DNA from: Muribaculum sp.
GTDB taxonomy: Bacteria > Bacillota > Clostridia > Lachnospirales > Lachnospiraceae
Reading direction: 5' to 3'
DNA length: 24,449 bases
NCBI GenBank assembly: GCA_023663505.1
Contig: JAMPHH010000051.1
Span: 1-24,449, forward strand
Shown: positions 1 to 7,687 of the stretch, piece after piece
Layout of the letters: every line of letters begins with the position of its first letter
Position numbering within the stretch: the first letter of the stretch is position 1
Notes under the pieces: model-generated
The model's input: the letters and a program-made list of their open reading frames with translations, nothing else
The model's database searches: none
Told to the model about the DNA's origin: nothing
Position numbers and translations under genes: made by a program

Positions 1-1355
1 TCCTCCAAAAGTTTCCCTACATCCGCCAGCAGCCCTTTTGAAATGTAACTTTGCAGGGGAATCTTACTATCAATCAACAGGATATCTGGCATTTCCCCTG
101 ACAAAATATCCATGGATAGCATATCCATATTCAGCTGCGTGAGGGCATCCAGTTCCTCGTCATAGGTGACATACTGTTTTACGGTGATCCTGTACCTGCT
201 GCTCTCCTGGTTAAATTCTATGATGCGGCTCCTTAAGATTGCATTCAGTTCACCCATGGTTCCCAGCACCACAGTCTCTTTTTGTAACCCTGCAGGAACC
301 TTGGTCCGCTCAAATATGCCCAGCTTTGTTATCCCGCCATCACTGAATATCCCTGCCAGCCGCGTTTCATCTATCTGCTGTGCCAGTTGAAAGCCGCTAA
401 CATCCAGACCAGCATCCACATAAGACAACAACTCCACGGGAGCAGTTTTGCTGACATCTAATCCAAGGATCCCCGTATGGTCACATAGCAGAATATCATC
501 TACCGTTCCCTGGAAAACCCGATATTGCAATAAATTCTCTGGCAGCTTGCTCCGCTCTCCCTTGTCAGCTTTCAGGTCATAAAACTCACCATAGGGGTTT
601 CCCCCGCTGTCTGTTTTCACCAGAAAGAAACCCTTATCCGATGTGTAAAAGCAATTTTCAAAGCTGCTGAAAATATCCTCGTCCGGTTTCACACTGCCTG
701 TAGGTTCTCCTTGGAGATCATAAGTATCTGCCACTCGCCCGTTCCCGCTCTTTACAAGGATTACAAAGCCATCTTCTCCCCAAAACAAATATCCTCCCGC
801 CGCTATTTTTTTCTCCCAATGGTCATTCCGGAATCCGTCCCAAAATATAAGATCCACAAAGTCCCCTGTGTCGGAGTAAAATAGAGCCGCCACACTGCCG
901 TCGTCAGATAACTGTATCGAATTCACATACCCGCCGTCCCCTGACAGTTCTATTTTGCCGGACACTTCTTTCCCGCTCCCGTCAGCCAGGCAGTGAAACA
1001 CCTGGTAATAACTTGTATACTCCTGCTTCTGAATGGGATCCTCCGGTTCAGGCCCCCACTCCCGTATTTCCAACAGGACGTAGATCTGTTCTCCCTGGCC
1101 TGCAATATCATGGACTACAACATCACTGCCATATTCCGTAAAATCCATGATGGTGCTGGAATACGCATATTGCGCTGCCGTTTCCTTATCCGCACCGGCC
1201 TGGGGCTGCATACTGGTTCCGGCATCCGGTGTTTCTTCTTTGCTGGCAGAATCTCCATTTTTTTCCTGTTCATTGGAATAGTGTGCGGCCGAACAGGATG
1301 CCATACCCAGGACAAGAATAAACCCATATATAAATAATATAGCTTTCTTTACCAT
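1..1355 (-). CDS. Large solute-binding-like lipoprotein (3' end outside window)
   Basis: The reading frame is open for 451 codons from an ATG at 1355 to the left edge, so the C-terminus is missing. Residues 1-21 form a lipoprotein signal peptide ending in a Met-Ala-Ser-Cys lipobox, so the protein should be lipid-anchored outside the membrane. Residues about 65-345 are rich in short beta-strand-like repeats with Asp/Gly turns and may form a propeller-like sensor. From about 344 on, the sequence resembles the start of an extracellular solute-binding domain (GEMPDILLID, then LQSYISKGLLADVG). A GGTGAG ribosome site precedes the start. It lies 35 bp after the small lipoprotein gene and probably shares its transcript. 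The gene at 2003-3617 is a decayed paralogue. The ligand is unknown. Fold assignments are inferred from sequence character; the lipoprotein call is firm. Confidence 0.8.
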   Translation of the reverse strand, partial: MVKKAILFIYGFILVLGMASCSAAHYSNEQEKNGDSASKEETPDAGTSMQPQAGADKETAAQYAYSSTIMDFTEYGSDVVVHDIAGQGEQIYVLLEIREWGPEPEDPIQKQEYTSYYQVFHCLADGSGKEVSGKIELSGDGGYVNSIQLSDDGSVAALFYSDTGDFVDLIFWDGFRNDHWEKKIAAGGYLFWGEDGFVILVKSGNGRVADTYDLQGEPTGSVKPDEDIFSSFENCFYTSDKGFFLVKTDSGGNPYGEFYDLKADKGERSKLPENLLQYRVFQGTVDDILLCDHTGILGLDVSKTAPVELLSYVDAGLDVSGFQLAQQIDETRLAGIFSDGGITKLGIFERTKVPAGLQKETVVLGTMGELNAILRSRIIEFNQESSRYRITVKQYVTYDEELDALTQLNMDMLSMDILSGEMPDILLIDSKIPLQSYISKGLLADVGKLLE

Positions 1356-1390
1356 TTTGTCTCACCTATCCCTGCAAGCAGCAGCCATCC

Positions 1391-1912
1391 TTACTTGTAC
1401 ATCTCAGATTCGGCTACAACTTTCACTGCCGTGCCCGGATGTTCCTTGTTGCCCTGCCCACCCTGATATGTGATCTCTACTATATCACCGGCGGCAATAG
1501 GGGAATCCCCCTCTATCAACTCGGCATCCTGCGTGGAAAAATAATAAATAATATCCTCATCATCCAAGTCTCTAAGCACGATGATATTATCCTCATAACT
1601 GTCAACAAGCGCCACAATGGGATCACCCTGCGGAACCTCTATTATATTTGGATCCTCTTTTTCGTTACTTTCAGCAACTTTTGTTCCAGAGGGTTCCGTA
1701 CTTGTGGGGCTTGCATTTGTTGGGTCCGCATTTGTAACTTCTGTACTTACAGGCTCAGTATCTGATGGTGTTGTTCCCGGTTCTTTCGTCTGGATCGTTC
1801 CTGACCCGAAAACCTCACCTGCCCCCCCTGTTTCCTCCTCTGCCCCGAATGAACAGGCACACATCCCCATTACCATAACCATTATAATGGCCAATACACA
1901 TTTCTTTCCCAT
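1391..1912 (-). CDS. Small lipoprotein with Thr/Pro-rich linker
   Basis: This encodes 173 residues starting at the ATG at 1912, which has an AAAGGAG site just upstream; an in-frame ATG 12 codons earlier lacks one. The N-terminus is a Met/Val-rich signal peptide with Cys18 and Cys20; Cys20, preceded by Ala, is the likelier lipidated residue. Residues about 33-80 are a Thr/Pro/Ser/Glu-rich linker of imperfect TEP and DPTNA-type repeats, typical of wall-spanning spacers. The last 75 or so residues form a compact acidic domain (IIVLRDLDDEDIIYYF, then GDIVEITYQGG) that resembles small beta-barrel, OB-like secreted domains. No catalytic motif is visible. It has its own promoter at 1965-1993 and is followed by the large lipoprotein gene. 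The function is unknown. Confidence 0.8.
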   Translation of the reverse strand: MGKKCVLAIIMVMVMGMCACSFGAEEETGGAGEVFGSGTIQTKEPGTTPSDTEPVSTEVTNADPTNASPTSTEPSGTKVAESNEKEDPNIIEVPQGDPIVALVDSYEDNIIVLRDLDDEDIIYYFSTQDAELIEGDSPIAAGDIVEITYQGGQGNKEHPGTAVKVVAESEMYK

Positions 1913-1943
1913 AACATTTTCTCCTTTTTCATCACCTTTTATC

Positions 1944-1961
1944 GACACGTTTTAATGTGTG
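1944..1961 (-). promoter_or_regulatory. Start-site palindrome in duplicated leader, copy 2
   Basis: The arms are acacgt (1945-1950) and atgtgt (1955-1960) around a 4-nt loop, with one mismatched pair. The element covers the predicted transcription start, about 5-20 bp after the -10 box, which is where an operator or a 5' stem-loop would sit. The sequence from here to the start codon matches that upstream of the gene at 3660-4832 (copy 1 at 4867-4884), including the GATAAT, the CGATAAAAGG stretch and the AATGTTATG start context. Confidence 0.5.
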
Positions 1962-1964
1962 AGA

Positions 1965-1993
1965 ATTATCTGTACCAAAAATGCCTTTGTCAA
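1965..1993 (-). promoter_or_regulatory. Promoter of the small lipoprotein gene
   Basis: On the minus strand TTGACA (1993-1988) and GATAAT (1970-1965) are separated by exactly 17 bp, a near-consensus sigma-A promoter. It lies directly after the pseudogene stop, so the two downstream lipoprotein genes need not depend on read-through from the decayed gene. Confidence 0.65.
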
Positions 1994-2002
1994 TGTTTAA
2001 GA

Positions 2003-3617
2003 CTACATCCCTTCATCCAAATAAAGCTGTACCCTGTTCTGAATCAGCTTGGCTGTCATCTCTGCGGTCTTTTGCCCGGCAAAATAGGCTCCCATTTCTT
2101 CATTGATAATTACCATTATGTTTTTATCTTCAAACGGGATTTCGGTAACGGACTCCACATAAGCGATCAGCTCATCCAATTGCTCCTGGTCAAGTGGCGG
2201 CACAACGATCTCCTCCCCATTTCGATATAAGGTGAGGTCATACTCCACTCTCTCCCCATTTTCGTCCATGTAATAAGAGCGCCGTGTTTCCTCCCCAGCC
2301 CATTCCTCAAACAGATCCTTTCGGACAGGCAGGTCGATCTCCAAGCTTTTCTGGTACTCCTCTGTCAAATAATACCATGCAAAATCCCACGCACCAGCCT
2401 CGTTTTCGGACCTGGCAGAAAGAACCATCAGGTTTTTCCCTGAAATAATGGTGCCTTTTCCGTCTCCTGCCGATTCTGCAGAAGCCGCCGGGAACCCTAC
2501 AAAAACGTAATCCCCTCCCAAATAGCCGTTAAGTCTAAAAAAAAAGCCTCTCATCCACGTTTGATGAAAAAGTTGAGATAGGCAGTTCCAATAACAGTGT
2601 CCGGTTTCTGAGATATTGCAGCTGATATGCCTCCTCGGTCTCCCCTGCAAATCTTCTCTCCTCCGGCAAAGCGTATGCGAACTCCATGATGTCAATGAAC
2701 TCCTGAGAATCAAAGGCGCATTTCCCCGTCTCCCTGTCGATAAAACCATTGCCCCGATACCTCATAACCTTTTCCAGAAAGGTATCTCTATTCAGTCCGT
2801 CCAACAGTTGGGCATTTGGATCCATTCCCTTAAGTACTTCCGCCGCCTTCTCCATTGACCAACCACTTCCATCTCCCACAAGGGAGGTTCTTGCCGCCAT
2901 CGTGAAAATAGTAAACGAAGGGACCACATACATCAATTTCCCATCCACAGAATAAGCATCAAACACATTTTCCATAAACTCCTGTCCCGATAACTCATCA
3001 TCTTTCTCAATCAACGCTCCAACATCTGCGATCAATCCCTTTCTAATATAGCTTTCCATGGGGATTGATTCCCCATTTGAAAGACCCTCTGCCATCAGAA
3101 TATCGGGCATATGACCGGAGACTATATCAAGATTCAGCTTTTCACTGGATTCATACTCCTTTACCACAACTCTGTACTGACTGTTCTCTCTGTTGTATTG
3201 AATAACTCGTTTTTTGATATCGGCGTTTACGGTAAGACCAGCCAATATAACGACTGCTTTATCAGGAATATCTTCCGGCCTTACATACTCAAAAATTCCC
3301 GCTTTCAACTCTCTTGTGTAATCCTCATGACTGCGTAGATATTGTCCTCCCAGTATGCCGTACATTCCATACTGACGCTGCAGCCATCAGGCAATTCAGG
3401 GATTTCCACTTCACTCACGCGGAAAACATTCTCTTTTGCAAGCGCAGCATTGGCACTGACAGGAACTCTGGCGGGCTCTGCCTGGCTGATCGTACCGATG
3501 TCTGGATTCACAGACGGATCATTTTCTTTCCCGTCCTCTGTATTACCCCCGCAGGCACACAGCCAACACTATCACAATCCCGACAGATATAAATATTTGG
3601 ATAGAATTTTTTATCAT
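2003..3617 (-). pseudogene. Decayed solute-binding-like lipoprotein, paralogue of the gene at 1-1355
   Basis: Three lesions break a once-continuous gene. First, the signal peptide (ATG 3617, AAAGGG site) reads into a TAA at 3543-3545, and the mature part starting CACGGNTEDG is in the next frame, so there is a +1 or -2 shift near 3560. Second, at about 3310-3360 the frame changes and the protein jumps from a segment like residues 80-97 of the neighbour (IYAVMRI versus IYVLLEI) to one like residues 344-350 (KAGIFEY versus KLGIFER); about 235 codons present in the paralogue are missing. Third, a run of nine A (2537-2545) puts a TAG in frame, and eight would restore reading. The remainder retains solute-binding-like sequence (DIVSGHMPDILM, SYIRKGLIADVG) down to the stop at 2003. 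Sequencing error could explain the homopolymer but not the deletion. Confidence 0.75.
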
Positions 3618-3659
3618 AAAGCAATCCCTTTTCTTTCCCACGTCTGCTGACCCTGTCTT

Positions 3660-4832
3660 TTAGTCCGCCCTGGTATTAGAGACGAACAAGTAACCATCTT
3701 TGACTTTCTGTAACGTAACTTCCCACCGTTCCCCATCACTCTCTTTGGTATAATCAATCCTAAGCCGACCGTCCGGCTCCCAACAGCCAGAGAGCACCGT
3801 GCAATGCTCATAATTTGTATCCCCGGCAATCACATAATAACTGTCGTATTCCTCCAGGTAATAAAAATCGTCCAGACCTTTTCTTTGGGTGTCATCCAGC
3901 CCGATCCCCATTCTTGCCCGCAGGAAATTCTCCATCTCATCCCTCGACACCTTCACGATGTCCAAGTCAGGAGCCGCACTGTCCAACTCTGCCAGCAGGC
4001 TCAATTCTTTTTCGGAAATCTGGCTTGTTGTACCGCTGATCCCATTATAGAAAAGCTGGAACAGGTTGACCTCGCCGGGAGCCGTATATTCGCTGGACAG
4101 CAGCATATTATTCATGATATCCGCCTCGCTGTTAAAGAATCCCTTATTGAATCCGATGATCTCACTTTCCGTAAGGGCATTTGAATTTTCCGGTAACTGC
4201 CCTGCAGTAAATTTTCCAAGCTCCTGATCCCACGTCAATACGGCTGTTATATCCGAAGCGCCTGTCAATTCCCTTTCGGAGGTAACGAGCATCGTATCAC
4301 CGGCCAAAAAATAGAAACAGCCTTCCCCAAACAGCCCTAATTCCTCGACCGGCGTCTCCGCCCATTGTCCGTCCTCAATGCAAAAGTACATAGCATTCTG
4401 TGTCGATATTCCCTGATAGGTGGACCTAGCAGAAATTATTATCCTGTCCTGTCCGCTGTTCATGGGCAGACTTGATACCCACACCTCGTCTCCGGGAATC
4501 TCGTCATATGCCGCCACGTCCATAGACCCAGCATCCAAAATAATAACTGCTCTCCTGTCAAGCCCGCCAACATGGGGCGTATTTAATATCCTGCAGACCA
4601 CAAGCGCCTCTTCCGTCTCAGGCTTTGAAAAAGAGCCATAAAACACCTGGTCTATAACGACATCCGATGCCGTTACAGCATCTTTGGACTCATCATTTTC
4701 CAACACTGTTTCTACAATCCTGCTATCCAATCCGGATAATGGATTGATACCGCCTGTTCCTGCTGATTCTGCACAGCCAGACATAAAAAGCGTCCCTGTA
4801 AGCATTGCTGTCAATACATATTTCTTCTTCAT
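3660..4832 (-). CDS. Lipoprotein of unknown function, first gene of the LytTR-linked cluster
   Basis: This encodes 390 residues starting at the ATG at 4832, with an AGGAGG site 9 bp upstream; the frame stays open further upstream only through the promoter region. The signal peptide ends in a Met-Ser-Gly-Cys lipobox (Cys20), so it is a surface lipoprotein. The mature part has Asp/Gly-rich beta-type segments to about residue 220, then a more helical section and a C-terminal beta-rich tail (YYVIAGDTNYEHCTVLSG). No enzymatic motif was recognised and no family could be named. It is the first gene after the LytTR regulator, behind a candidate LytTR site, and lies 42 bp before the decayed solute-binding-like gene. 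Its leader is shared with the small lipoprotein gene. The context suggests an output of the two-component system. Confidence 0.8.
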   Translation of the reverse strand: MKKKYVLTAMLTGTLFMSGCAESAGTGGINPLSGLDSRIVETVLENDESKDAVTASDVVIDQVFYGSFSKPETEEALVVCRILNTPHVGGLDRRAVIILDAGSMDVAAYDEIPGDEVWVSSLPMNSGQDRIIISARSTYQGISTQNAMYFCIEDGQWAETPVEELGLFGEGCFYFLAGDTMLVTSERELTGASDITAVLTWDQELGKFTAGQLPENSNALTESEIIGFNKGFFNSEADIMNNMLLSSEYTAPGEVNLFQLFYNGISGTTSQISEKELSLLAELDSAAPDLDIVKVSRDEMENFLRARMGIGLDDTQRKGLDDFYYLEEYDSYYVIAGDTNYEHCTVLSGCWEPDGRLRIDYTKESDGERWEVTLQKVKDGYLFVSNTRAD

Positions 4833-4866
4833 AACATTCTCCTCCTGATTTTTATCGCCTTTTATC

Positions 4867-4884
4867 GGCACATTTTGATGTGCC
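4867..4884 (-). promoter_or_regulatory. Palindrome in duplicated leader, copy 1
   Basis: GGCACAT (4867-4873) and ATGTGCC (4878-4884) form a perfect 7-bp inverted repeat with a 4-nt centre, between the promoter region and the start codon at 4832. Copy 2 (1944-1961) keeps the pairing at one arm position through a G-C to A-T double change but breaks another pair. A GATAAT at 4888-4893 lies at the same distance as the -10 of copy 2. Confidence 0.5.
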
Positions 4885-4912
4885 AAAATTATCTCTACCA
4901 TGGTATGCAAAC

Positions 4913-4973
4913 ATTGTACCAACAATTTTACGTCCAAAACCAAAAAGAACGTCAATAGTTCATTTTCGGACGT
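4913..4973 (-). promoter_or_regulatory. Candidate LytTR-controlled promoter of the lipoprotein cluster
   Basis: On the minus strand an extended -10, TGG then TACAAT (4921-4913), has no good -35, which is typical of an activator-dependent promoter. Upstream lie two direct ACGT-core half-sites, TACGTCCGA (ACGTCC at 4973-4968) and GACGTTCTT (ACGTTC at 4952-4947). They are 21 bp apart start to start, equal to the usual LytTR layout of 9-bp repeats with a 12-bp spacer. Each half deviates from the published consensus at two positions, so this is a good candidate rather than certain. A third ACGT core (4930-4933) is nearby. The LytTR gene is immediately upstream. Confidence 0.45.
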
Positions 4974-5027
4974 AAAAAAACGAATTTCGCATTCCTCCCC
5001 AGCTATGGCAGAATTTCTTATATAAGC

Positions 5028-5051
5028 AAAAAGCATCCCGTCAGGATGCTT
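5028..5051 (-). terminator. Rho-independent terminator after the LytTR regulator gene
   Basis: AAGCATCC (5031-5038) and GGATGCTT (5044-5051) make a perfect 8-bp stem with a 5-nt loop. Read on the minus strand, the stem runs straight into TTTTT. It sits 22 bp after the stop of the response regulator gene and separates it from the lipoprotein promoter. Confidence 0.8.
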
Positions 5052-5073
5052 TCGTCCATGATGCTATTCTTTT

Positions 5074-5781
5074 TTATGTCATATAGTACTCCATATAACA
5101 ATGGTTCAGGGCATCCCACCGGGATTTGCTTATGGGCAGCGTCCCATTACCGTCAATTTCCACACCCTCCCGTGAAATTTTGCCCGTATATTTCAGGTTT
5201 ACAATGTAAGAGCGGTGGCATTTACAAAACTGCGGCTCCTTAAACTGCATCTCGAATTCTTTCAGCTTTGCCTTAAACCGGATGGTTTCTTCCCTTAAAT
5301 GCAGGATGATGTGATGGTTGTCTACCTCAATATAATAAATATCATCCTTAAAGATCCGGCGGGACTCGTCACCCCTGGTCACGATGACTGTCTCCCTTTT
5401 CCGTTCCCTGATCATCCGGCCCGCCTCGGTCAGCGCCTGGAAAACTTCTTTCTCCTGCAAAGGCTTGACCAAATACCGGAAAGCGGATACTTCATATCCT
5501 TTGGGCGCATATTTTTTCAAAGCTGTGGTAAACACGATAAAAATCAGCTTATCTTCTTCTCTGATCTTCCTTGCCAACTGCAATCCGTCTGTTTCCGACA
5601 TCTGGATATCCAGAAAGGCAAGGTCATACGGCGGTTCATCTTTCATGCAGAAAAGGAACTGCTCTGCAGACTGATAACACCTGACCACTATCTGCTCCCC
5701 CGCTTGCCCTGCCCAGCGTTTCGCCATATTTTCCAGAATCTCCGTATGTTCCCTGTTGTCCTCACAAATGGCTATCCTCAT
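5074..5781 (-). CDS. LytTR-family response regulator (AgrA/ComE type)
   Basis: The protein has 235 residues, the usual length for the family. Residues 1-120 form a receiver domain with the acidic pair Glu7/Asp8, phospho-acceptor Asp58 (AFLDIQM), Thr85/Thr86 and Lys106 followed by Pro. Residues about 131-233 form a LytTR DNA-binding domain (IYYIEVDNHHIILHL, then CHRSYIVNL). It should be phosphorylated by the kinase encoded upstream and bind paired 9-bp repeats to activate transcription. It is co-oriented with the kinase gene 215 bp upstream, a gap that holds two strong hairpins, and is followed by its own terminator. The likeliest target is the lipoprotein promoter at 4913-4973. The family is certain; the target is inferred. 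Confidence 0.95.
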   Translation of the reverse strand: MRIAICEDNREHTEILENMAKRWAGQAGEQIVVRCYQSAEQFLFCMKDEPPYDLAFLDIQMSETDGLQLARKIREEDKLIFIVFTTALKKYAPKGYEVSAFRYLVKPLQEKEVFQALTEAGRMIRERKRETVIVTRGDESRRIFKDDIYYIEVDNHHIILHLREETIRFKAKLKEFEMQFKEPQFCKCHRSYIVNLKYTGKISREGVEIDGNGTLPISKSRWDALNHCYMEYYMT

Positions 5782-5821
5782 ACTCTGACAACACTCCTTT
5801 TCATATACAATTGCTGCAAAT

Positions 5822-5852
5822 CTGGAAGAATCCGCTCTGCGGATTCTTCCAG
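5822..5852. repeat. Perfect 13-bp inverted repeat in the kinase-regulator gap
   Basis: Arms 5822-5834 and 5840-5852 are exact complements around a 5-nt loop (ctctg). The hairpin lies 41 bp upstream of the response regulator start. No T-tract follows on the minus strand, so it is more likely an RNA processing or attenuation structure, or an operator, than a simple terminator. Confidence 0.6.
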
Positions 5853-5931
5853 GAATGACTTAGATTTTCTTAGGTTGAGTCCAAAGAGGTGGGTACACCC
5901 CCTCTTTACAACCTTAGAAAATCTTCATTCC
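5852..5931. repeat. 80-bp long imperfect hairpin between kinase and regulator genes
   Basis: Successive paired blocks are GGAATGA/TCATTCC (5852-5858 with 5925-5931), AGATTTTC/GAAAATCT (5862-5869 with 5917-5924), a TTAGGTTG-type block with one mismatch (5870-5877 with 5909-5916), AAAGAGG/CCTCTTT (5883-5889 with 5901-5907), and a GGG/CCC tip. About 32 pairs fit in 80 nt. It sits next to the 13-bp hairpin and may be a small non-coding element inserted in the intergenic space, or an mRNA structure that uncouples kinase and regulator expression. Confidence 0.6.
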
Positions 5932-5996
5932 GTGCACACTTTCCAGTATACTGCAATATCCAGCAAAAACACATCTTAAACGTGAATTCCCACATT

Positions 5997-7316
5997 TCAG
6001 ACGTGAAATGCCGGATCTGGTATCCTTATCCTGCAGCGGAAAACGTGATCCTTTATCTCTCTTTCGCAATAGCCCCCATATGCCTGCAAAATCCTGTCAA
6101 TATTTTTTATCCCGAATCCATGCGCAAAATTATCCTCTTTTGTTGTTGTCCATGTGTCAGATCCCCATGTCCTGCTGTCCTCCGGCGTGGCATTTTCAAA
6201 CAACAGCAACAGATTCCCTGTATCAAACAGGATCTTTATGTGGATAAAACGGCTGTCCGTATCCGCGATTTTCAGATTTGCGTCAATGGCATTGTCGTAC
6301 AGATTGCCAATCAACACGGTCAGGTCCCTGTCTGCTATCTTCAGTTCAGGAGGCACCTGGCATTCCGCCTCCACTACAATGCCGCTCATCCGGGCCAGCG
6401 CCGTCTTGCTCCCGATCAGTACGTCAACCGTAGGATTCCCTGAGTGGAACGACTCCACGCGGCTTATTTCCCCCGCTATCCTTTCCACATATTCCTGGGC
6501 TTTCCCATATTCCCCGATCTGTATGTAACCTGATATCGTATGCAGATGGTTGTTCATATCATGCTTTAAGGACTGTATGCCCTGGTACATATGGTTCACT
6601 TCTGTCTGGCTGCGTATCTGCAGAGCCGCCATCTGGTTCTGCGTCCTTAGTTCTTCCTCCACATATTTCTCTTTCGCAAGGATCTCATCAAAAATAAGGA
6701 ATGCCAGATTGACCGCCAATACCAGCAGGCAGACCAGGCTGTTGGAATACATGACTTCCTCATTCCTATCAGAACCCTTTCCCAAAAGAATCCAGAGTAA
6801 AATAATACTGGCGGAAGAAACGATCATAATTTTCCGACTTCCACGGTGAACCATTGCGGATTCCGGGAACCGTTTCCATATACGCAAAATAATGACTGAC
6901 AAAAGGAATTGCCCCATCCGTGTAAGGATACGGGCAGCCAGCCACAGGTATACCTCTGATTCATCCGCTCCTGCAGCCTGCCCCGGACGCATTCCCAGGA
7001 TATAGCCGGTGCCTATCGTCACAATGCCTATGAACAGATAATTTACCAGGGCCCAGGATACCGCTGCCCACCATTTCGCCCTGCAGACAGCAATGGCATA
7101 TACTGTAAAAATAAGCACTGCGGGGAAAAAATCGGGGATCCACTGGAATACATATTCCCGGAGCGTTAAAAGAGCCGCCCCGAAAGCAGCAAACAAAAAG
7201 ATAACAGGCAATCCCCGTTTCCCCCGAATCTTTTTTCGGAAAATACCTGCGACAAAAAATAATGATATCAGCATTTCAAAAAAGCTAAAGACACTTTCAA
7301 TTATTACCCGCTCCAT
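5997..7316 (-). CDS. AgrC-like GHKL sensor histidine kinase
   Basis: The protein has 439 residues. The first 210 or so are hydrophobic with about six membrane segments, the polytopic sensor layout of peptide-sensing AgrC/ComD-type kinases. A short coiled linker follows, then the phosphoacceptor region SLKHDMNNHLHTISGY with His252, and a GHKL ATPase domain with N-box NLYDNAID (338-345) and G-box HGFGIKNI (399-406). It should autophosphorylate and pass phosphate to Asp58 of the downstream LytTR regulator. A GAGGG site lies a few bases before the ATG at 7316. No agrB or agrD-like gene is next to it, so the signal is either made elsewhere or is not a cyclic peptide. The assignment is firm; the ligand is unknown. 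Confidence 0.93.
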   Translation of the reverse strand: MERVIIESVFSFFEMLISLFFVAGIFRKKIRGKRGLPVIFLFAAFGAALLTLREYVFQWIPDFFPAVLIFTVYAIAVCRAKWWAAVSWALVNYLFIGIVTIGTGYILGMRPGQAAGADESEVYLWLAARILTRMGQFLLSVIILRIWKRFPESAMVHRGSRKIMIVSSASIILLWILLGKGSDRNEEVMYSNSLVCLLVLAVNLAFLIFDEILAKEKYVEEELRTQNQMAALQIRSQTEVNHMYQGIQSLKHDMNNHLHTISGYIQIGEYGKAQEYVERIAGEISRVESFHSGNPTVDVLIGSKTALARMSGIVVEAECQVPPELKIADRDLTVLIGNLYDNAIDANLKIADTDSRFIHIKILFDTGNLLLLFENATPEDSRTWGSDTWTTTKEDNFAHGFGIKNIDRILQAYGGYCEREIKDHVFRCRIRIPDPAFHV

Positions 7317-7422
7317 ATATTATCCCTCATATATAGCACCAATCAGGTACAATTTTGACATAAACAACAGTTTTCATGCGCACACCCTTTGCACAGGATC
7401 GGCGGCTCTTGCCAAGACTATT

Positions 7423-7494
7423 ATACCATGATTGCTGCGCAATCATGGTATTGATGACCATTCGGCCGTTTTATGCCATGAATACGGACTTATT
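7423..7494. repeat. 72-bp intergenic repeat, locus A (single unit)
   Basis: The unit begins with a perfect 13-bp inverted repeat (7423-7435 with 7439-7451, 3-nt loop). A TTGATGACCATTCGGCC block and a GCCATGAATACGGACTTATT tail follow. The same unit occurs twice at 13757-13900 and twice at 20713-20850. A truncated start of a second unit (TTTTACCA) follows at 7493-7500. Confidence 0.8.
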
Positions 7495-7650
7495 TTACCA
7501 CATCTTCCTGTATAACTCTATCAGATTTTCTTTTACCTTTTTCGATACCCTTTCTTTGCCATTACAAGGTTTACTATCTGCCGCTTCACTCTCAGTCCAT
7601 AATTTGGCATATAAAAAAGCTATAACAGTTTCCCTTGATGCAAAACGGAA
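7495..7650 (-). pseudogene. Possible gene remnant opposite the DUF305 leader
   Basis: About 50 codons ending in TAA at 7495-7497 read like a real protein tail, with amphipathic Lys/Glu/Leu-rich sequence (for example KKVKENLIELYRKMW) and no codon oddities. No ATG or ribosome site introduces it, and the frame continues upstream only into the DUF305 translation start. It abuts the 72-bp repeat. It may be the surviving 3' end of a deleted gene, or a chance frame. No family was recognised. Confidence 0.3.
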
Positions 7651-7687
7651 TATATTAATCCCATAAAAACCTTTTTGGAGGATAACG

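Larger units (their letters stand above)
7317..7687. other. 371-bp divergent intergenic region
   Basis: This separates the minus-strand kinase from the plus-strand DUF305 gene. It holds one copy of the 72-bp palindromic repeat (7423-7494), a coding-like minus-strand fragment (about 7495-7650), and AT-rich sequence before the DUF305 ribosome site. No convincing sigma-A promoter with good spacing was found for either flanking gene. Confidence 0.6.

Noticed and set aside
7322..7338. Extended -10 (TGCTATATA) before the kinase gene
   Set aside because: It would start transcription inside the ribosome site, leaving no usable leader.
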